From Galbula dea (Eukaryota > Chordata > Aves > Piciformes > Galbulidae), in assembly GCA_013399015.1 (NCBI GenBank), contig VWZX01002526.1, positions 1,022,835-1,086,834 on the forward strand: a stretch of 64,000 bases of DNA, given 5' to 3'. The notes under the pieces were generated by a model that did not search any database, was not told the DNA's origin, and was given only the letters and a program-made list of their open reading frames with translations. This document shows positions 38,296 through 50,444 of the stretch, one piece after another. Each line of letters opens with the position of its first letter. Positions within the stretch are counted from its first letter, which is position 1. A program made the position numbers and the translations under genes.

Positions 38296-39402
38296 CTAAA
38301 TCACTTCCAAGCTGTTAAACATCCTCTCCAGTGGGAATTGTTTGTGGATTACTTTATGGATTGGATTGGAAGCCTCAGGAATGTTAGGAAACCTTATGCA
38401 GGTGATTCAACACCCATCTGGGATCAATAAACCAAATGGGACAAAAGAACTCCTGTAGAGTGCAGAAAGGACAATGTCTTCCCAACACCCTTTTTTCCTT
38501 GCTGGTAAAAGAAAGGGAAAAGTCAAGGATGGCCTGATCTAAGGATAGACTGAGCTGTGGGACAGTGTGGTGTTGAAAGAGATCCAGAAGAGTGGGGATG
38601 ATTTTTTGAGTCATCAGTGCCAACTCATTTAAAAAACACTTAAAAGAAGACATTATGTGATTGGGTTTGGAGATGCCCAGGGAAACAGGAGCAGAAGGAT
38701 GAATCCTGTGATCACATTGAGACCTGGGAGAACCTCTGAAGGATAGATGACAAGCTCATCAAAGGCAGACCAGAAAATTTTGATAGACCAGAGAGTTGTG
38801 AGAAGACATCTACAAGAGCTGAAAGGGGTCATGATGGCAAGGAAGAGATGAAAGAATGCAACCTGTGCAGCAAATGACTCCAACAGTCTTTAGGTAAAAT
38901 TTAGCCTTCATTCTTTGTACATTCCTTTATTTAGTTGTGGTGGTCATAAAGAAAATGATCTTCCAGGAAGTCATTGCATTGATTCCCTGTCACATTAGCC
39001 CATGCTGAAAACTGAAGGCCTGCCAAGTGAAACAATAGAGATGAAAGATTTGATTTTCCTTCCTTCTAGTTTGTGATATAAGCTACTCTAGCTCAGGTGT
39101 CTCTGCTAACAATAAAGTTTTGCTCTTGATGTTAGCATTATTAATCCTCCCTCATTTATCTGGTTCAGTGTTTTCCACCAAGGTTGTTCACACAGCTGTT
39201 GGTATTTTCTAGAGCACTGAGAGAGGAACAAAGCATCATGGCACAAGGAAATGTGTGGTGTCTAAGCAGCATCCATCAGGTACCCTGGAGAGAGGGAAGA
39301 TGTTCAGAATTTTGCACTATATGTGCAATCCAACATGGGGCTTAGCTTAACTTTTGATGGCACACACCTACAGCTGGTATCTGGAGATCAAATCCCTCCA
39401 AC
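38296..39402. other. Unique DNA
   Basis: About 1.1 kb with no gene or repeat recognised. Slightly purine-rich on the plus strand between 38460 and 38880. Confidence 0.5.
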
Positions 39403-39745
39403 AGAGAATCATAAAGAATCATAGGGGTTGGAAGGGACCTTTGGAGATCATTTAATCCAATCTCTCTGCTAAAGCAGGTTTAGCAAAAGCAGGTTGCCCA
39501 AGATTGCATCCAGGTGGGTTTGGAAACTCTCCAGAGAATGGAACTCTACAACCTCTCTGGCCAGATTGGGCCAGGGCTCTGACACCCTCAAAGAAAAGAA
39601 GTTTTCCCTTATGTTCAGGTGGAACTGTCTGTGTTCTAGTTTGTGTCCATTGCCCCTTGCCCTGACACTGGACACCACTGACAAGACTCTGGCTCCAGCC
39701 TCTCGACACTCACCCTTTAGATGTTTTTAAGCAATGAAGAAGCAA
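39403..39745 (-). mobile_element. CR1 LINE 3'-end fragment, 'fifteen-base gap' subtype
   Basis: Minus-strand CR1 of about 340 bp. It begins with octamer-like 'gagaatcataaagaatcata', then 'ggttggaagggacctttgga', 'ggtttggaaactctccagag' and 'aactctacaacctctctggc', then 'gtgtccattgccccttgccc' and 'ttagatgtttttaagcaatg'. The 'ctccagag...gtgtccattgcccctt' combination marks a subfamily different from the copies at 33170 and 34815. Confidence 0.95.
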
Positions 39746-40678
39746 TCATTGCACATAGACACCTCCAAAAGATCTCAAAAAGAAGATAATGCCAGTGGTT
39801 ATTCTTCTCTTTTGGTGCACATCAGTTATGCCCTCTCTAAGAGGATTTCCTTCCTTGATTCATTTGTGCTGGATGTCACTTTGCCAGTAACCCCTCTGCA
39901 ACTCACCCCATGTGCATGTGTTTGATCAACTTGCTCTGCCTCCTATAGCTATTTCTCTCCCACTTTCTCTCTGGTGGTTGCACATTACCTGAGGCTGTAC
40001 TGACTGAACTCTTCAGCAGGAGTTTTCTCTCTGTTCTTTGATATCCAGGGAACAGGCAATTTAGCAAGTACAGCTGTTTGAAAACGCTGTGCTGGGAGAT
40101 TTTCAGCTTTAACAGCTCATTGCAGGATTTGTTTGTTTTTGTTTTGTAATTACTTCTCATTTTCAAATGTGTGCTGCTCATTCTCAGACATCACACATTA
40201 GGATATCATTTATCATCTTGCAAAGTTGAAATTAAAGAAAAAAAAAAAGAAAGAAAAGCCATACATTTTCCAAACTTTCTTTTCTCCCTTTTGGATTTTT
40301 ATACTTTCATTGTAAATATTCATTCCAGTCTGGCATGATGATTGGCTTCAAAACAGATTAGCATTTATCATTCAAAGGATATACTGAATTTCTCCCAGCT
40401 CTAATAGCAGAGTGAGAAAGCAGTGATGACTCTTTAGTTTAAGAGGAAGAGAGATGTTTTTATCAAGGGATGGTGCTCCTTCATCAAACATCATCCTGAG
40501 CTGTACTGAGGTGCTGTTATGAGAGAGAGGATAATTTAAAGTCACAGCCACATTCTATTGCCACTGAATATCCTGTAATTGAGTAGATATCACTGACTTT
40601 TTGTAGAGGAGGTGCAACAGGTAAGAATTAATGCAACAGCCTCGTGTTTCACCTTTGAAAGAATGTGAACCATGGAAA
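39746..40678. other. Unique DNA with enhancer-like segment
   Basis: About 0.9 kb. An A-rich run lies at about 40235-40257. The stretch 40300-40460 is complex AT-rich sequence that could be conserved. No gene seen. Confidence 0.5.
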
Positions 40679-40850
40679 CAGAGAATCAGAGAAGAGTTTT
40701 GGCTGGAAGAGATCTTTAGGATCACCAAATCCAAATGTTAACCTGACACAACCAAGTCAACACTAAACCATGTCCCCCAGCACCACATCCACACATCTAT
40801 TAAATACCTCCAGGGATGGCGACACCACCACTTCCCTGGGCAGTCTGTTC
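40679..40850 (-). mobile_element. CR1 LINE 3' end, left arm of head-to-head pair
   Basis: Minus-strand CR1 terminus of about 170 bp: 'gagatctttaggatcacc', 'taaaccatgtcccccagcac', 'cacatccacacatctattaa', 'cctccagggatggcgacacc' and 'cttccctgggcagtctgttc'. It breaks off at about 40850, exactly where an oppositely oriented copy of the same subfamily begins. The two form an inverted repeat. Confidence 0.95.
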
Positions 40851-41134
40851 TCCCAAGGAACAAGCAATAATACAAGAGGAAAAGGCCTCAAGTTGCACCA
40901 GGAAAGGTTTAGGTTGGATATTAGGAAAAATTTATTCACAGAAAGGGTTGTCAAGTCCTGGAACAGGCTGCCCAGGGAAATGATGGAGTCACCATCCCTG
41001 GAGGAATTTAATAGATGTGTAGATGTTGTGCTGAGGGACATGGTTTAGTGATGACCTTGCAGAGGTGGGTTAGTGGTTGGACTTGATGATCTTAAAGGTC
41101 TCTTCCAACCAAAATAATGTTATGATTCCATGAG
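40851..41134 (+). mobile_element. CR1 LINE 3' end, right arm of head-to-head pair
   Basis: Plus-strand CR1 of about 285 bp. It begins with 'tcccaaggaacaagcaata' and 'ggcctcaagttgcaccagga', continues with 'gtttaggttggatattagga' and 'gaacaggctgcccagggaaa', and ends with 'gctgagggacatggtttagt', 'gttggacttgatgatcttaa' and 'gttatgattccatga'. The last 174 bp (40961-41134) pair with the left arm, leaving a loop of about 110 bp. Both strands therefore show almost the same translated words across this region, which is an artefact of the symmetry. Confidence 0.95.
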
Positions 41135-44108
41135 CAGGCAGCAAAGTACAAATGCCAGATTTCACACTGCCACAGGCATCCATCCTACTGACTGTCATCG
41201 AGGTGATAGATTTGATCAGAGGCTGATGACTGACAGAGGTGATTTCTTCAACCACTGCAGCAAGATGAGCCAGGTCTCTCTTGTCAGTCCTCTCCAACTG
41301 CAAGCAGGGAACATTTTGGCAGACAGCTGCCCTGACTGCTCATGCTCTGTCTCTCTCATACCCAGACACCTATGTATGTGGATGTGGATGTGTGTGTGCA
41401 CAATCAAATGCACTGAAGAAATCATTAGGCAGCTTTACATGAAACAGCTCCTAAACTGTGTTTTATTTTGTAATCACAACAGCCAGCACCAAAGAAATTA
41501 CACATTGATCAAAATTATTGCACAATTAAGGCATGATAAGGAGGATTCAATACCACAGCTAATGTAATTACAGTGTAATATCACTTAAAGCTATGCTGCA
41601 GGGTGATCAGGCAGGGTGCTGGAATATGAAGGTATCTCTTATTCCTGTGCTCATTCAACATTTTCCAAAGCTGTAGCCAAGTAAACCTGAGGAGGAACAA
41701 CAGTAAAAAATTAGAAACAGGAAGGTCATTTGCAGTCCCATCACTTGCCCATAAAAGTGGCTTTCTAAGGGATAGGTAGCAAAACTCAGACATGTCACCA
41801 GTTCACATGCAGCCCTAGCTGGGAAGAGCTTGACAGGAACTGTCTGATGACATGTGGGTGATGATTTTATGTTGTTGACCAGTATAGTTCCTCATACAAC
41901 AGAGACCATGTGTGGTGTGACACCAGGCATCTCATTGCATCAACAATCTCAGTCAGAAAGTTAATATTGATTTTCTCAGATATATGTGGGTCTGAATCCA
42001 AGTGCAGTAAGTGACAGTTACATGCCACAGGAAACCAGAGAGAACCAGGTGTTGACATGCTCCAGCCTGGCCTTAGGGATGAATTTGTTTTATGTGCAAA
42101 TAGTCAACAGGTTCAAGGCATATGCTCTAATTTGTAATTTGGGTTAAGCATGTAGTTCTCATAAGGGGTAAGAACTATGACCAGGGGATGAGACCAATGA
42201 CAAGACCAACCCAAAGCAATCAGGATTTTGTTATTTCAAACTGTAACAGACTAAAATGGCAATTTTATGTCTGGGAATTCTGGGTCTCCTTCTGACTTTC
42301 TCTGCTCTGGGTTGATTTTGAAACATTACATTTGGAGAAGGGGTGGAGGATATCTCCAGCCAAATCAGTTCAAAGGTGCTGGAACAAAAAGAGGAGGAAA
42401 CTGGAGATACCAGTCAGAATTCATCATGGTAGTGGAGCACAGGAAGCAATCTTATTCTTTCCACTGGCCAGGATGCCTTGACTGTGGACAGGTCTTTTTG
42501 GATACTGACAATCAGCTTGTCCTCCAAGCATAAATACTACATCAGGGAATGTTTAGAGATGAAGTAGTAGTCTTAGGTTTGTGTGTATAGCATAAGGAAG
42601 GCAGATTGGTTCTGGTAGGCATGCTTGTGCAAAAGTTAGGCAGATATGTAGGACAATGTGCATGTTCCAAGCTGTCTGCACCTTGTTTGTAAATGAAAAG
42701 TGTATCTTCATTCCATATGTAGCATGCCAAGTTGAGAGGATCCCAACAGAAACTGTGCCTGTCTTGCAATTCCAGTGCTGCACATGCTAAAGAAGTGTTG
42801 GTCCTTCTTTTAAAATGTGGATCTAACCTTCAGCAACATCATTTCATGGAGCAATAGCAATCCAATGGAGGGTGACTCCAGATCCAAGCATCATTTAAGA
42901 TGCCAGCTTATTTCTTTAAAATTACATTTCCAACTCCTCAAGGGGGAAAGCTCAGTATTAAGAGGTGTAAATAACCAGATTTATGAAGAGGCTGTTATGC
43001 TAAGTTGAATGCATCTAAAAACCAGTCCTGAAACTTTCAAGTGTTTCACTATTCTCTAGCTATATTAAGTTTAGGTAACTATGCTGATCCAGCCATCTAA
43101 GTTGTGGTTCATCAACTGGTTTTCAGAGATTAGATCACCTAAGTTAAACTCAGATTTGTACATGTAGATAAGAATATATTCATCCATGCATAAACTTGTC
43201 TTGTAGTCAGTGGAGAACTAGACAGTCAGTACAGTCCATCACATCTAGACAACTAATGATCTGACAAATCACCAGGGACATAATTAATGTGTCTAAACTT
43301 ATGTTTTCAGTGTGACTTCACCTGCCCTTGATTATGCTGCCCAGCCTTCAGCTGAGACTCCAGAATGCCATGGACCTCCAAAAACTCTTTGGTTGTATTT
43401 GTCTGGTGAAGGGGAATGGCTCAGGTACCTGAGGTCTCTGAATTGACTCTAGACCACATTGGTTTTTAATGCCATTTTTTATGCATTAAGGTATCCCTTC
43501 TGTACCCAGTTATGAGTGTAAAAGAAATCCTGTGATGCATTTGCCAGTTTCCCATGGAAAGCATCTCAGATGGCACCATCTGTCTATGCTGATGAGTGCA
43601 GTCAATGCATGTAGGGGGAAATTCACCTGGCCAAACAGAGGAGTTTGTTTTAGGATGAGGCGAATTAACCTCAAAATCCACAATTAACCGTGTCCCCACT
43701 AACTACAGAGACAACCCATGGTGACTTGCTCATCTGTAGCCACTTAGCCTAAATGCTGTTAACATCCACACTGAATTAAATCAATCAGACCATAAGTAAT
43801 AGGTCTTTTTGTAGATAAATTGCTTTTTTTTTCTTCTGTTTTGTTTTGGTAATTGCCTTAGTTTAAGCAAATACAGAGTTTTGTCTATGGCTGAGATCCT
43901 TACAGATATCTCCTTGGCTCCAGGAGCCACAGAGCAGACAAAAAGTAAATTACTTCCTTAGGAGAAAAGTACAGATTGGGGGTTTTTTTGACAACATTTT
44001 TCTCACCTCATTATTTCTCCATCACTATAACTAAAGCTGTCAGATTTCTGACAGAAAGCTGCAAGAGAAGCAGGTTGCAAGCAGCTGGTCCTCCCAGGGC
44101 TGTTGGTT
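41135..44108. other. Unique DNA with one enhancer-like segment
   Basis: About 3 kb of AT-rich sequence without recognised gene or repeat. A possible conserved element at 41400-41590 is listed separately. Confidence 0.5.
41400..41590. promoter_or_regulatory. Candidate conserved non-coding element
   Basis: Complex AT-rich DNA with 'aaatcattaggcagc', 'tttgtaatcacaacagcc', 'aaattattgcacaattaagg' and 'ctaatgtaattacagtgtaa'. Clustered ATTA/TAAT cores. Untested. Confidence 0.3.
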
Positions 44109-44137
44109 CCCCCTCTCCCCCCACCCCCCCTACTCCC
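44109..44137 (-). other. G-quadruplex motif (minus strand)
   Basis: On the plus strand there are four C runs: C5 (44109-44113), C6 (44117-44122), C7 (44124-44130) and C3 (44135-44137), with spacers of 3, 1 and 4 bases. The minus strand therefore satisfies the G3+N1-7 quadruplex rule. The plus strand could form an i-motif. Confidence 0.8.
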
Positions 44138-47034
44138 AAATGTAAAATCCACAAACAAAGCAAAAAAACAAAGCAGAAAAGACATTTTCTTCCACCTGGG
44201 CAGGTTTGCAGAAGAAACAAGGAATTTTACTGACAAGTTCACAAAGGTGAGACCAGAGAATGAACTAATAAATAAGTGGATGATGCAAATGTGGGAGTGG
44301 GTTTCCTAAGGGGGGATTTAAGGAGGGAGTCATGTCAGGGGTGGGTTACCCTCTTTCCCTGCCTTGACTTCTAGGCTTAGGTATTTGCTAGCTGTGTTTT
44401 GAGATCCACAGGTGGAAAGCAGTGTATAGGAGCTAGAAATTGTGGCTAATTGCTGGATCTAGGGAAAAAAAAAAGTACTAAAAGGATATGCAGTAAAAGA
44501 GCAGAGGAATAACTGCAGCTGGGAAAAATCAAACAGCTACTGCCAGGACCACCACAGGAGCCATCACCCCTTTTAAAGTCCCATCCACACACATACACAA
44601 AGCAACAAAGAGAGTGGCAGCCTCAATACCCCAGTCTGAGACAGGAGCCCCTTCCCTAGGCCTCCCCAGGAGAGCACTGGTCCCATCTGATGGGTCAATG
44701 GGAGAGGCTCTCTGGGACAGGGGGATCCCTGCTTAGGAGTATGGGACATGTTATTGGGTGAAAGGGGAGAGCAATTTTGAGTTGCACAAAGCTTGTTGTA
44801 GTGTGTTTAGGTGGCAAACACCCTAAGGCATGGAAAGGGTGGTTTGGAGAGGAAGTAAGTGTGAGAAAATAGAGGTCTAAGGGGAGGAGACTTGAAAATA
44901 GAGGGCAGGTGACTTGGAAACAGTTTGCTTGTCAAGCACTGTTTTGCACCTGATCAGTGCTGTCTGGTCTGTCCTTTCAATCTCATTTTCTAACTGTTTT
45001 CCTGCCTGAAGGACTCTGTTCTGTGTGCATGTGTATGCATAGGGCTTTCAGTGCAGCAGCTGTGTCCACCATCACAGCAACTGGAATCAGCAGGAATGCA
45101 GAAGGGAGAGTGGGAGCACTAGCAAATCATCCACCATGGGAGCTGGGGATTTACTAGCAGGTGCATTTATGTGTGTGCCTGTGAGGAACAGAGATTGAGA
45201 GACCAGGATTAATGAGCAGCTACTGGGTAGACTGTGTCTGAGTCCAGCTGTAAGAGAGATCTATGTTTTCCATGATCTTCTTCCAGTAACAGATCTTCAT
45301 CCTCATCAGCCAGAGAGGAACAGGACAAGAGATTTGCCTGTTTCCTACCCACATCTTTCCAGCCCCTTATATAAGAATATCTACAATGACATGGGTCATA
45401 TTGCCCTTACCTTTCACCCTCACCATGAAGCAGGTTGAGTAGCAAAGAGGACTGCTGGTCTCACTACCATGAACCCTCAACCAAAATGTCACATGCAAGC
45501 TGTCAAGAGTACAGAATGTTCCATAGCAGTAGTGGCTATCCCCTGGTTTCTGCAAATTCTCTTTTTGCCTCCTTCTCTCTGAGTCTTGATGTTTCCCTCT
45601 AAGAAGTTTAGAGAGCTGGATTCATTGCATTAACTGTTGGGACATTTATATCAAGAAGCAGTAACTGCTAGCAAACCAACAGCTTATAGACCAAACTTTT
45701 CCCTTTGAAGAGGGGCAAAAAACAATCTTTGGTGTTGATACAGGAAAGCCATGGCTATACAGCTGTTCCTGCCATATAAATTGGGTCACTTTTCATACCA
45801 ATTACTCTGAAGTTAATGACCATTTCTTGCTAAGCCTTTCCAGTCCCTTCCCTTTCTCCACAACCAAATAATAAACCCACCTCTGAAATACCTCCATATG
45901 AATTACAGCTTTTACAGAAATAATCACAGGTTGTTGGCAGTAATTTATATATGTTCAGGCTAACAATAAATCTTGGAGTTAAAAGAAGCCCACAGCAAGG
46001 AGAACCTCTGTGCCCCAGCAAGCAAATCATTTAGGGAAACTCTTTGCATTATCAACATATTAAGGTATCAAGACACCACTCCTTGTTGGCCTTGGTATTC
46101 CTCTGATGTCATTATCAAAGTAGACATGAGAAATCATATTTTATGTCTATGAATGATAATCAACACTCTGCACAGCAGCTGTCCTTATTGATTTGATTTA
46201 GGGCTTTGATCTGGGAAATTAGCAATTATTGCTATCTCAATTAGTCTCTGCTGCTTTGGACAGAGCAGCAGGAAAATAATTCTTTAGTAACACTAGCAAC
46301 TGGACACAAAACCTCTTTGTTTAATCATGTCAAATCTGAAGAGAAACTATTCAATTTGGAGGTGTCCTGCAGATCAGTCTTTAGTTCCTCATTAGTCATT
46401 GATGACTGCATTTCAGCTTCACTGTCTGAAATCACAGATGCTTTTTACAGAGGTTTAATTAGAAGAAAAAAAACAAAACACAACAGAAAGGAAGAAGAGA
46501 GAAAAATCTTCCCTAAACAACTGAGAATGTGTGACAACTTGATCAGATTCAAAGAGCAAAAATGACAGACAAGAGCATTTTTGCTGAGACACTTGTTAAC
46601 CTGACAAGGAGGACTTTGAACTAGGTTTGCTGAGGTATAGAGAGCTACACCCTGGGTAAGCAGAAGAACATGGGTGAGAGGAAGCAAGCAGAGCACAGGG
46701 CAGCAGAGGATGGTCTCTGACTCTCCCCTGATGAAGTGCATCTCAAAAACCTGTACCTGAATCCTCCCAGCAGGAGAAACAAACAGGATTAATGAGAAAC
46801 CTATGTGCAGAGCATTGGAATTACAGAGATTTGGAGGAACCTTGCACTGCTGGAACACTGTGCTGGACAGGGAGAGGCAGGGAGGGTGGCAGTAGGGTTT
46901 TTTTGCTCTCCTTTGGGGTTCTAGTGAGGAACAAGTTGTAGATGTACCTTTTGCAGCAATGAAAACTAGCAGCATACTAGATTGTACTAGCAGTATCACA
47001 GCTTGGAGGCTGAGCACAGTGTTGATTCCACTCC
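44138..47034. other. Unique DNA
   Basis: About 2.9 kb. It holds most of a 209-codon open frame on the minus strand (46445-47074), discussed as a finding and not called as a gene. The segment 46075-46300 looks enhancer-like. Confidence 0.5.
46075..46300. promoter_or_regulatory. Candidate conserved non-coding element
   Basis: Non-repetitive AT-rich DNA with 'gatgtcattatcaaagtaga', 'gaatgataatcaacactctg', 'ttattgatttgatttagggc', 'gaaattagcaattattgc' and 'ctcaattagtctctgctgc'. Clustered TAAT/ATTA and TCF-like 'atcaaag' words. Inference only. Confidence 0.32.
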
Positions 47035-47450
47035 ATTCCCCAACAGTGAGATTGTATCTGCAGTATTGTCCCACTACAAGGAAGATATTGAAAAGCTGGA
47101 GAAGATCCAGCAGAGGTCCAGTAAAATGATGAGAAGACTGGAGATTATCAGTTATGTGGAGAAGTTAAATGGCAGGGACTTGTTTAGCCAGCAGATAAGA
47201 CTAAGGGGTAATTAATTGCAGCCTTCCAAAACCATGAAGATTGATACAGGCACCTTCCAGAGGTGCACCATGAAAGGACATGAAGCAGTGGTCACAAATG
47301 TCAGCACTGTTTAGAAATCAGGAGAAGAAATTCTTCATCACAATTGTGGTCAAGCCCTTATTCAGGGGCTGGGCAGCCTGTGACATACCAAATATTTTCA
47401 AATTCTGCTGCAGCAGGCCATGAGGAAGGAGGTTGAACTTGGAAATCAGC
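47035..47450 (+). mobile_element. Old CR1 LINE fragment, pol end plus 3' UTR
   Basis: Plus-strand, strongly diverged CR1. 'ctgcagtattgtcccactac', 'aaggaagatattgaaaagct' and 'ggagaagatccagcagaggt' match the end of pol, with the frame from 47003 reading 'IEKLEKIQQRSSKMMRRLE'. Further on, 'gcagtggtcacaaatgtcag', 'ggagaagaaattcttcatca' and 'ctgggcagcctgtgac' continue into the 3' UTR with deletions. The right end is unclear. Confidence 0.8.
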
Positions 47451-49559
47451 CCTATATTCAGCAGAAGGTTGGAGTAGAAAAGTCCAGATGTCCTTCTCAG
47501 CCTAAATGAGTCTCTAACCTTCCACTGGCCTGCAGAGTAACTCAGCAAATAAACATTACTAAGAGTTTAGCTCTCCTTTCACAGGAAGGGCAGCACTTGT
47601 CTGAAAGCTGCCACAAAAGACATTTTTCTGCTTGGAATGTAGCAGTGAGTAAAACACAGACATCCTAGGAGCTGGAGAACTCTTCTATAGATGCAAGTTC
47701 TAGATCTCAGTCTCACCTGAAGTTTACCTGAGGGACATGCATTAGCTTCTATGACTGGACTCTTCCATGGTCATGATGAAGGTCTTGAAAAGGAGACCAA
47801 AACATCACTGTGGGAGTTTTGATTGGAAGAAATCAAAATCCACATAAATTTCATGTTCTAAGTGCAATTCCATGCCTTCAAGGGCTTGTAAGCTAGTAGT
47901 AGTACAACACTGCATGGCAAGCTGACTCATTAGCCAGATGTTCCTCCTAAGTATAAAATAGCAAGTTTGATGCTTTTCTCTTTTCAGCTAGGGAAGTCAC
48001 CCTAAAAACTAATTCACTGCAGAGCTTCTGCCAGTAAGGACTCCACATGAAGCCAGTGTCACAAAGGATTTTCTCTGCTGCATCACTTAACCAATTAACT
48101 CAGAGCATTGGCATGGTTCAGTGCCCCACAGGACCTCTTCCCTTAACCTCAGTGAGACACTAGTGAAGATCTGAGTGTTTGATCTGTTGATTCTATATTT
48201 TCTGTTGCTCTTAGCAGCTTGAATGATGGAGCATCAAATCCAAGGCTTTTAATGCCTGGGTTTAATTTCTACCAAATTTTGTGTATCCCCTTGGCTGTTT
48301 GTGCTGAGAATAGACTGGATTGGTTGTGGGGGTATTTTTTTTTGGGGGGGGGTTTGGAGGAACTTGAAAGTGAGCCCAGCAGGAGCACATTATTATAATA
48401 TAGCCATTCCTTAGCACAAATTACCTCTTGTTCTGACCACCTCCCCTCTTCAAAAGCACCTACAGAGGCAGGGAAGTGAAGATATGAGCTTTGCCATGGC
48501 AACCCAACACTTCCTAGTGAAATTAAAACCCCCATGGAAAGGATAGCAGGCTCAGTTGCAAACACAAACCTCACTTTTCCTTTCAAATGGAGGTGATGAA
48601 AGTATTAGCTGCATTGTGAGATATTAATAACTAGTCAGAATTTTCCTAGAGACTGTGAGATGAGCAAAACAATTACAACACTAACAGTAATAGTGGTAAT
48701 AAAAAGAAACAGCTCTCCCTGAACTAGGAGCTCTCATTAGCTTGGGGAAAGAGATCAGCATTTGGGTTTCACAGGCAGTTAGTCTCCTATAGCAGTGTCT
48801 CTGGCTCATACAAAGGTACTCTTGGAGTATTTAAACCTTTTAAATAACAGAAAAGTTTCTCACTGGGGCACAGTTTGTAAAGGAAGGGTATTGCTATTTT
48901 GGTTTAGAGGGTGCCATTCCAGTTCCAGAGCCAGGGAAGTTTATACTTTTGCAGAAGAAAAAGAAATTGCATTAGAGAAAGTAAAAAACTGAAAAACAAG
49001 AAGAGCTTTAGTGAGGTTCACATCCTCCATCTCTGCCAATCTACTGTTTGGAGCCTGAGAGATGAGGAAATGCATCTGTCTTGCTCCAGAGGATTTGTCA
49101 TGAAATAAGGCAGATTGTGGGAGGTTTGATTGCAGATCCTCATTTGAACAGCCTTTGAGCTGGATTTGAGAGGAAAAGCAGCCTAGCTACCATGCTTTGG
49201 GATTTCTTTGATTCATTGTCTCACACATTTTGTTGTCCACAAATACAGGACAGAAAGGAATTTCTTTAGGACCCAGAGCCAAAAATATCATAGTCACAGA
49301 ATCTGTGGGGCTTGTTTATCTTAGAGGGTTTTATCTCTTTCTCTTAGGTTAGTTTAATTCTATCCTGGACTAGAGGGTTTTGCTTTCCTGATGATTTTTG
49401 TATGCCTCCATGAGGAGTCTCCATTTCAAATAAGTTTTTCACATGATTTAAAAATTGCTTAGTAATTCTACTAGGTCCTTCTTGGAAGGGTCCTATGATC
49501 TGCACTATTTTCATCAATGAAAGCAGTTTAGAACATGTTTGGGGTATGTGACTTCTTAT
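47451..49559. other. Unique DNA
   Basis: About 2.1 kb without recognised genes. A T9-G9 homopolymer junction lies at 48335-48352. Confidence 0.5.
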
Positions 49560-49687
49560 GGAAAACAAACAAAAAAACACAAAAAACACCCAAACCAAAC
49601 CAAAGTAAACCAAACCAGAACAAAAATAAGCCCAGAATAACAACAAACATCAAAAAGAAAACCAACCAAACAAAAAATAACCCAAAT
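49560..49687 (+). repeat. G-poor A/C-rich low-complexity tract
   Basis: About 128 bases of A and C with very few G or T, using 'caaaccaaaccaaa', 'aaaccaaacc' and 'accaaccaaac' words. Same class as 3205-3320 and 59190-59317. The minus strand gives a spurious phenylalanine- and tryptophan-rich open frame. Confidence 0.87.
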
Positions 49688-50444
49688 ATTTTGTGAAAAA
49701 CATCCTTGGACTGAAAATGAATTGTCCTACAAACTGCTTTGATGGAAGAGTTCTGCCTCAACTGAATGTGTCACCTGTTTCAGATATTCAAGCTTACAGG
49801 AGCTGGAAAAGTAATTGGCTTCCTCTATTCTTAGGGACTGAGACCTTGGCAGCAAGTTTTCTCCTGCTCCATGCAGTAATTCTTTCTGGTTTTCCTTAGA
49901 AAGGGAGAAGTGTTTCACATCCACATGTGCAGCCCTTGGAGATGACAAAGCTGTGGCTCAGACCCAAACAAGACATCTCCAACTGCAGATGGGACTTTTG
50001 TACTCACAGAGCCCCAGTTGTCCTGGTATCCTGCCTTGCATTTCAACCAATATTTTAATTGTTTCTTTCCAAATAACTTCACTTTCTGGCTGATTTGATA
50101 TAGAAGTTCTCTAGGTATCATTTTGTAATGACAGAGATCTGACTAAAATGAGGAGGTTCTGATAGAAATAGCTGCAACCTACTGGGAAAGATGAGAAAGT
50201 GAGTTTAGAAGTCTAATTGATTGTTATTCACCCAAGCTCTTCAGTTCACCCTTTAAAGGTAGCTCAAACAAAGCTCCTCCAATGTGTGGGCTGGAGTGAA
50301 ACCTTCAAAAAGCTTTACTGAGGCTCTCTGCAAAAGCTGGTCAGGCTGGTTAGTCACCACTTGTTTTCATCATACACTTCTAGTTTCATCTAAATGAAAA
50401 CTTGTGAAATAAGAATGGGAAGTTAAACTTCTGGATAGAAAGAA
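49688..50444. other. Unique DNA
   Basis: About 0.75 kb of unique sequence before the purine array. Nothing recognised. Confidence 0.5.

Noticed and set aside
40763..41048. Two 92-codon frames on opposite strands with almost the same protein words
   Set aside because: The likeness comes from the CR1 inverted repeat, not from a duplicated gene.
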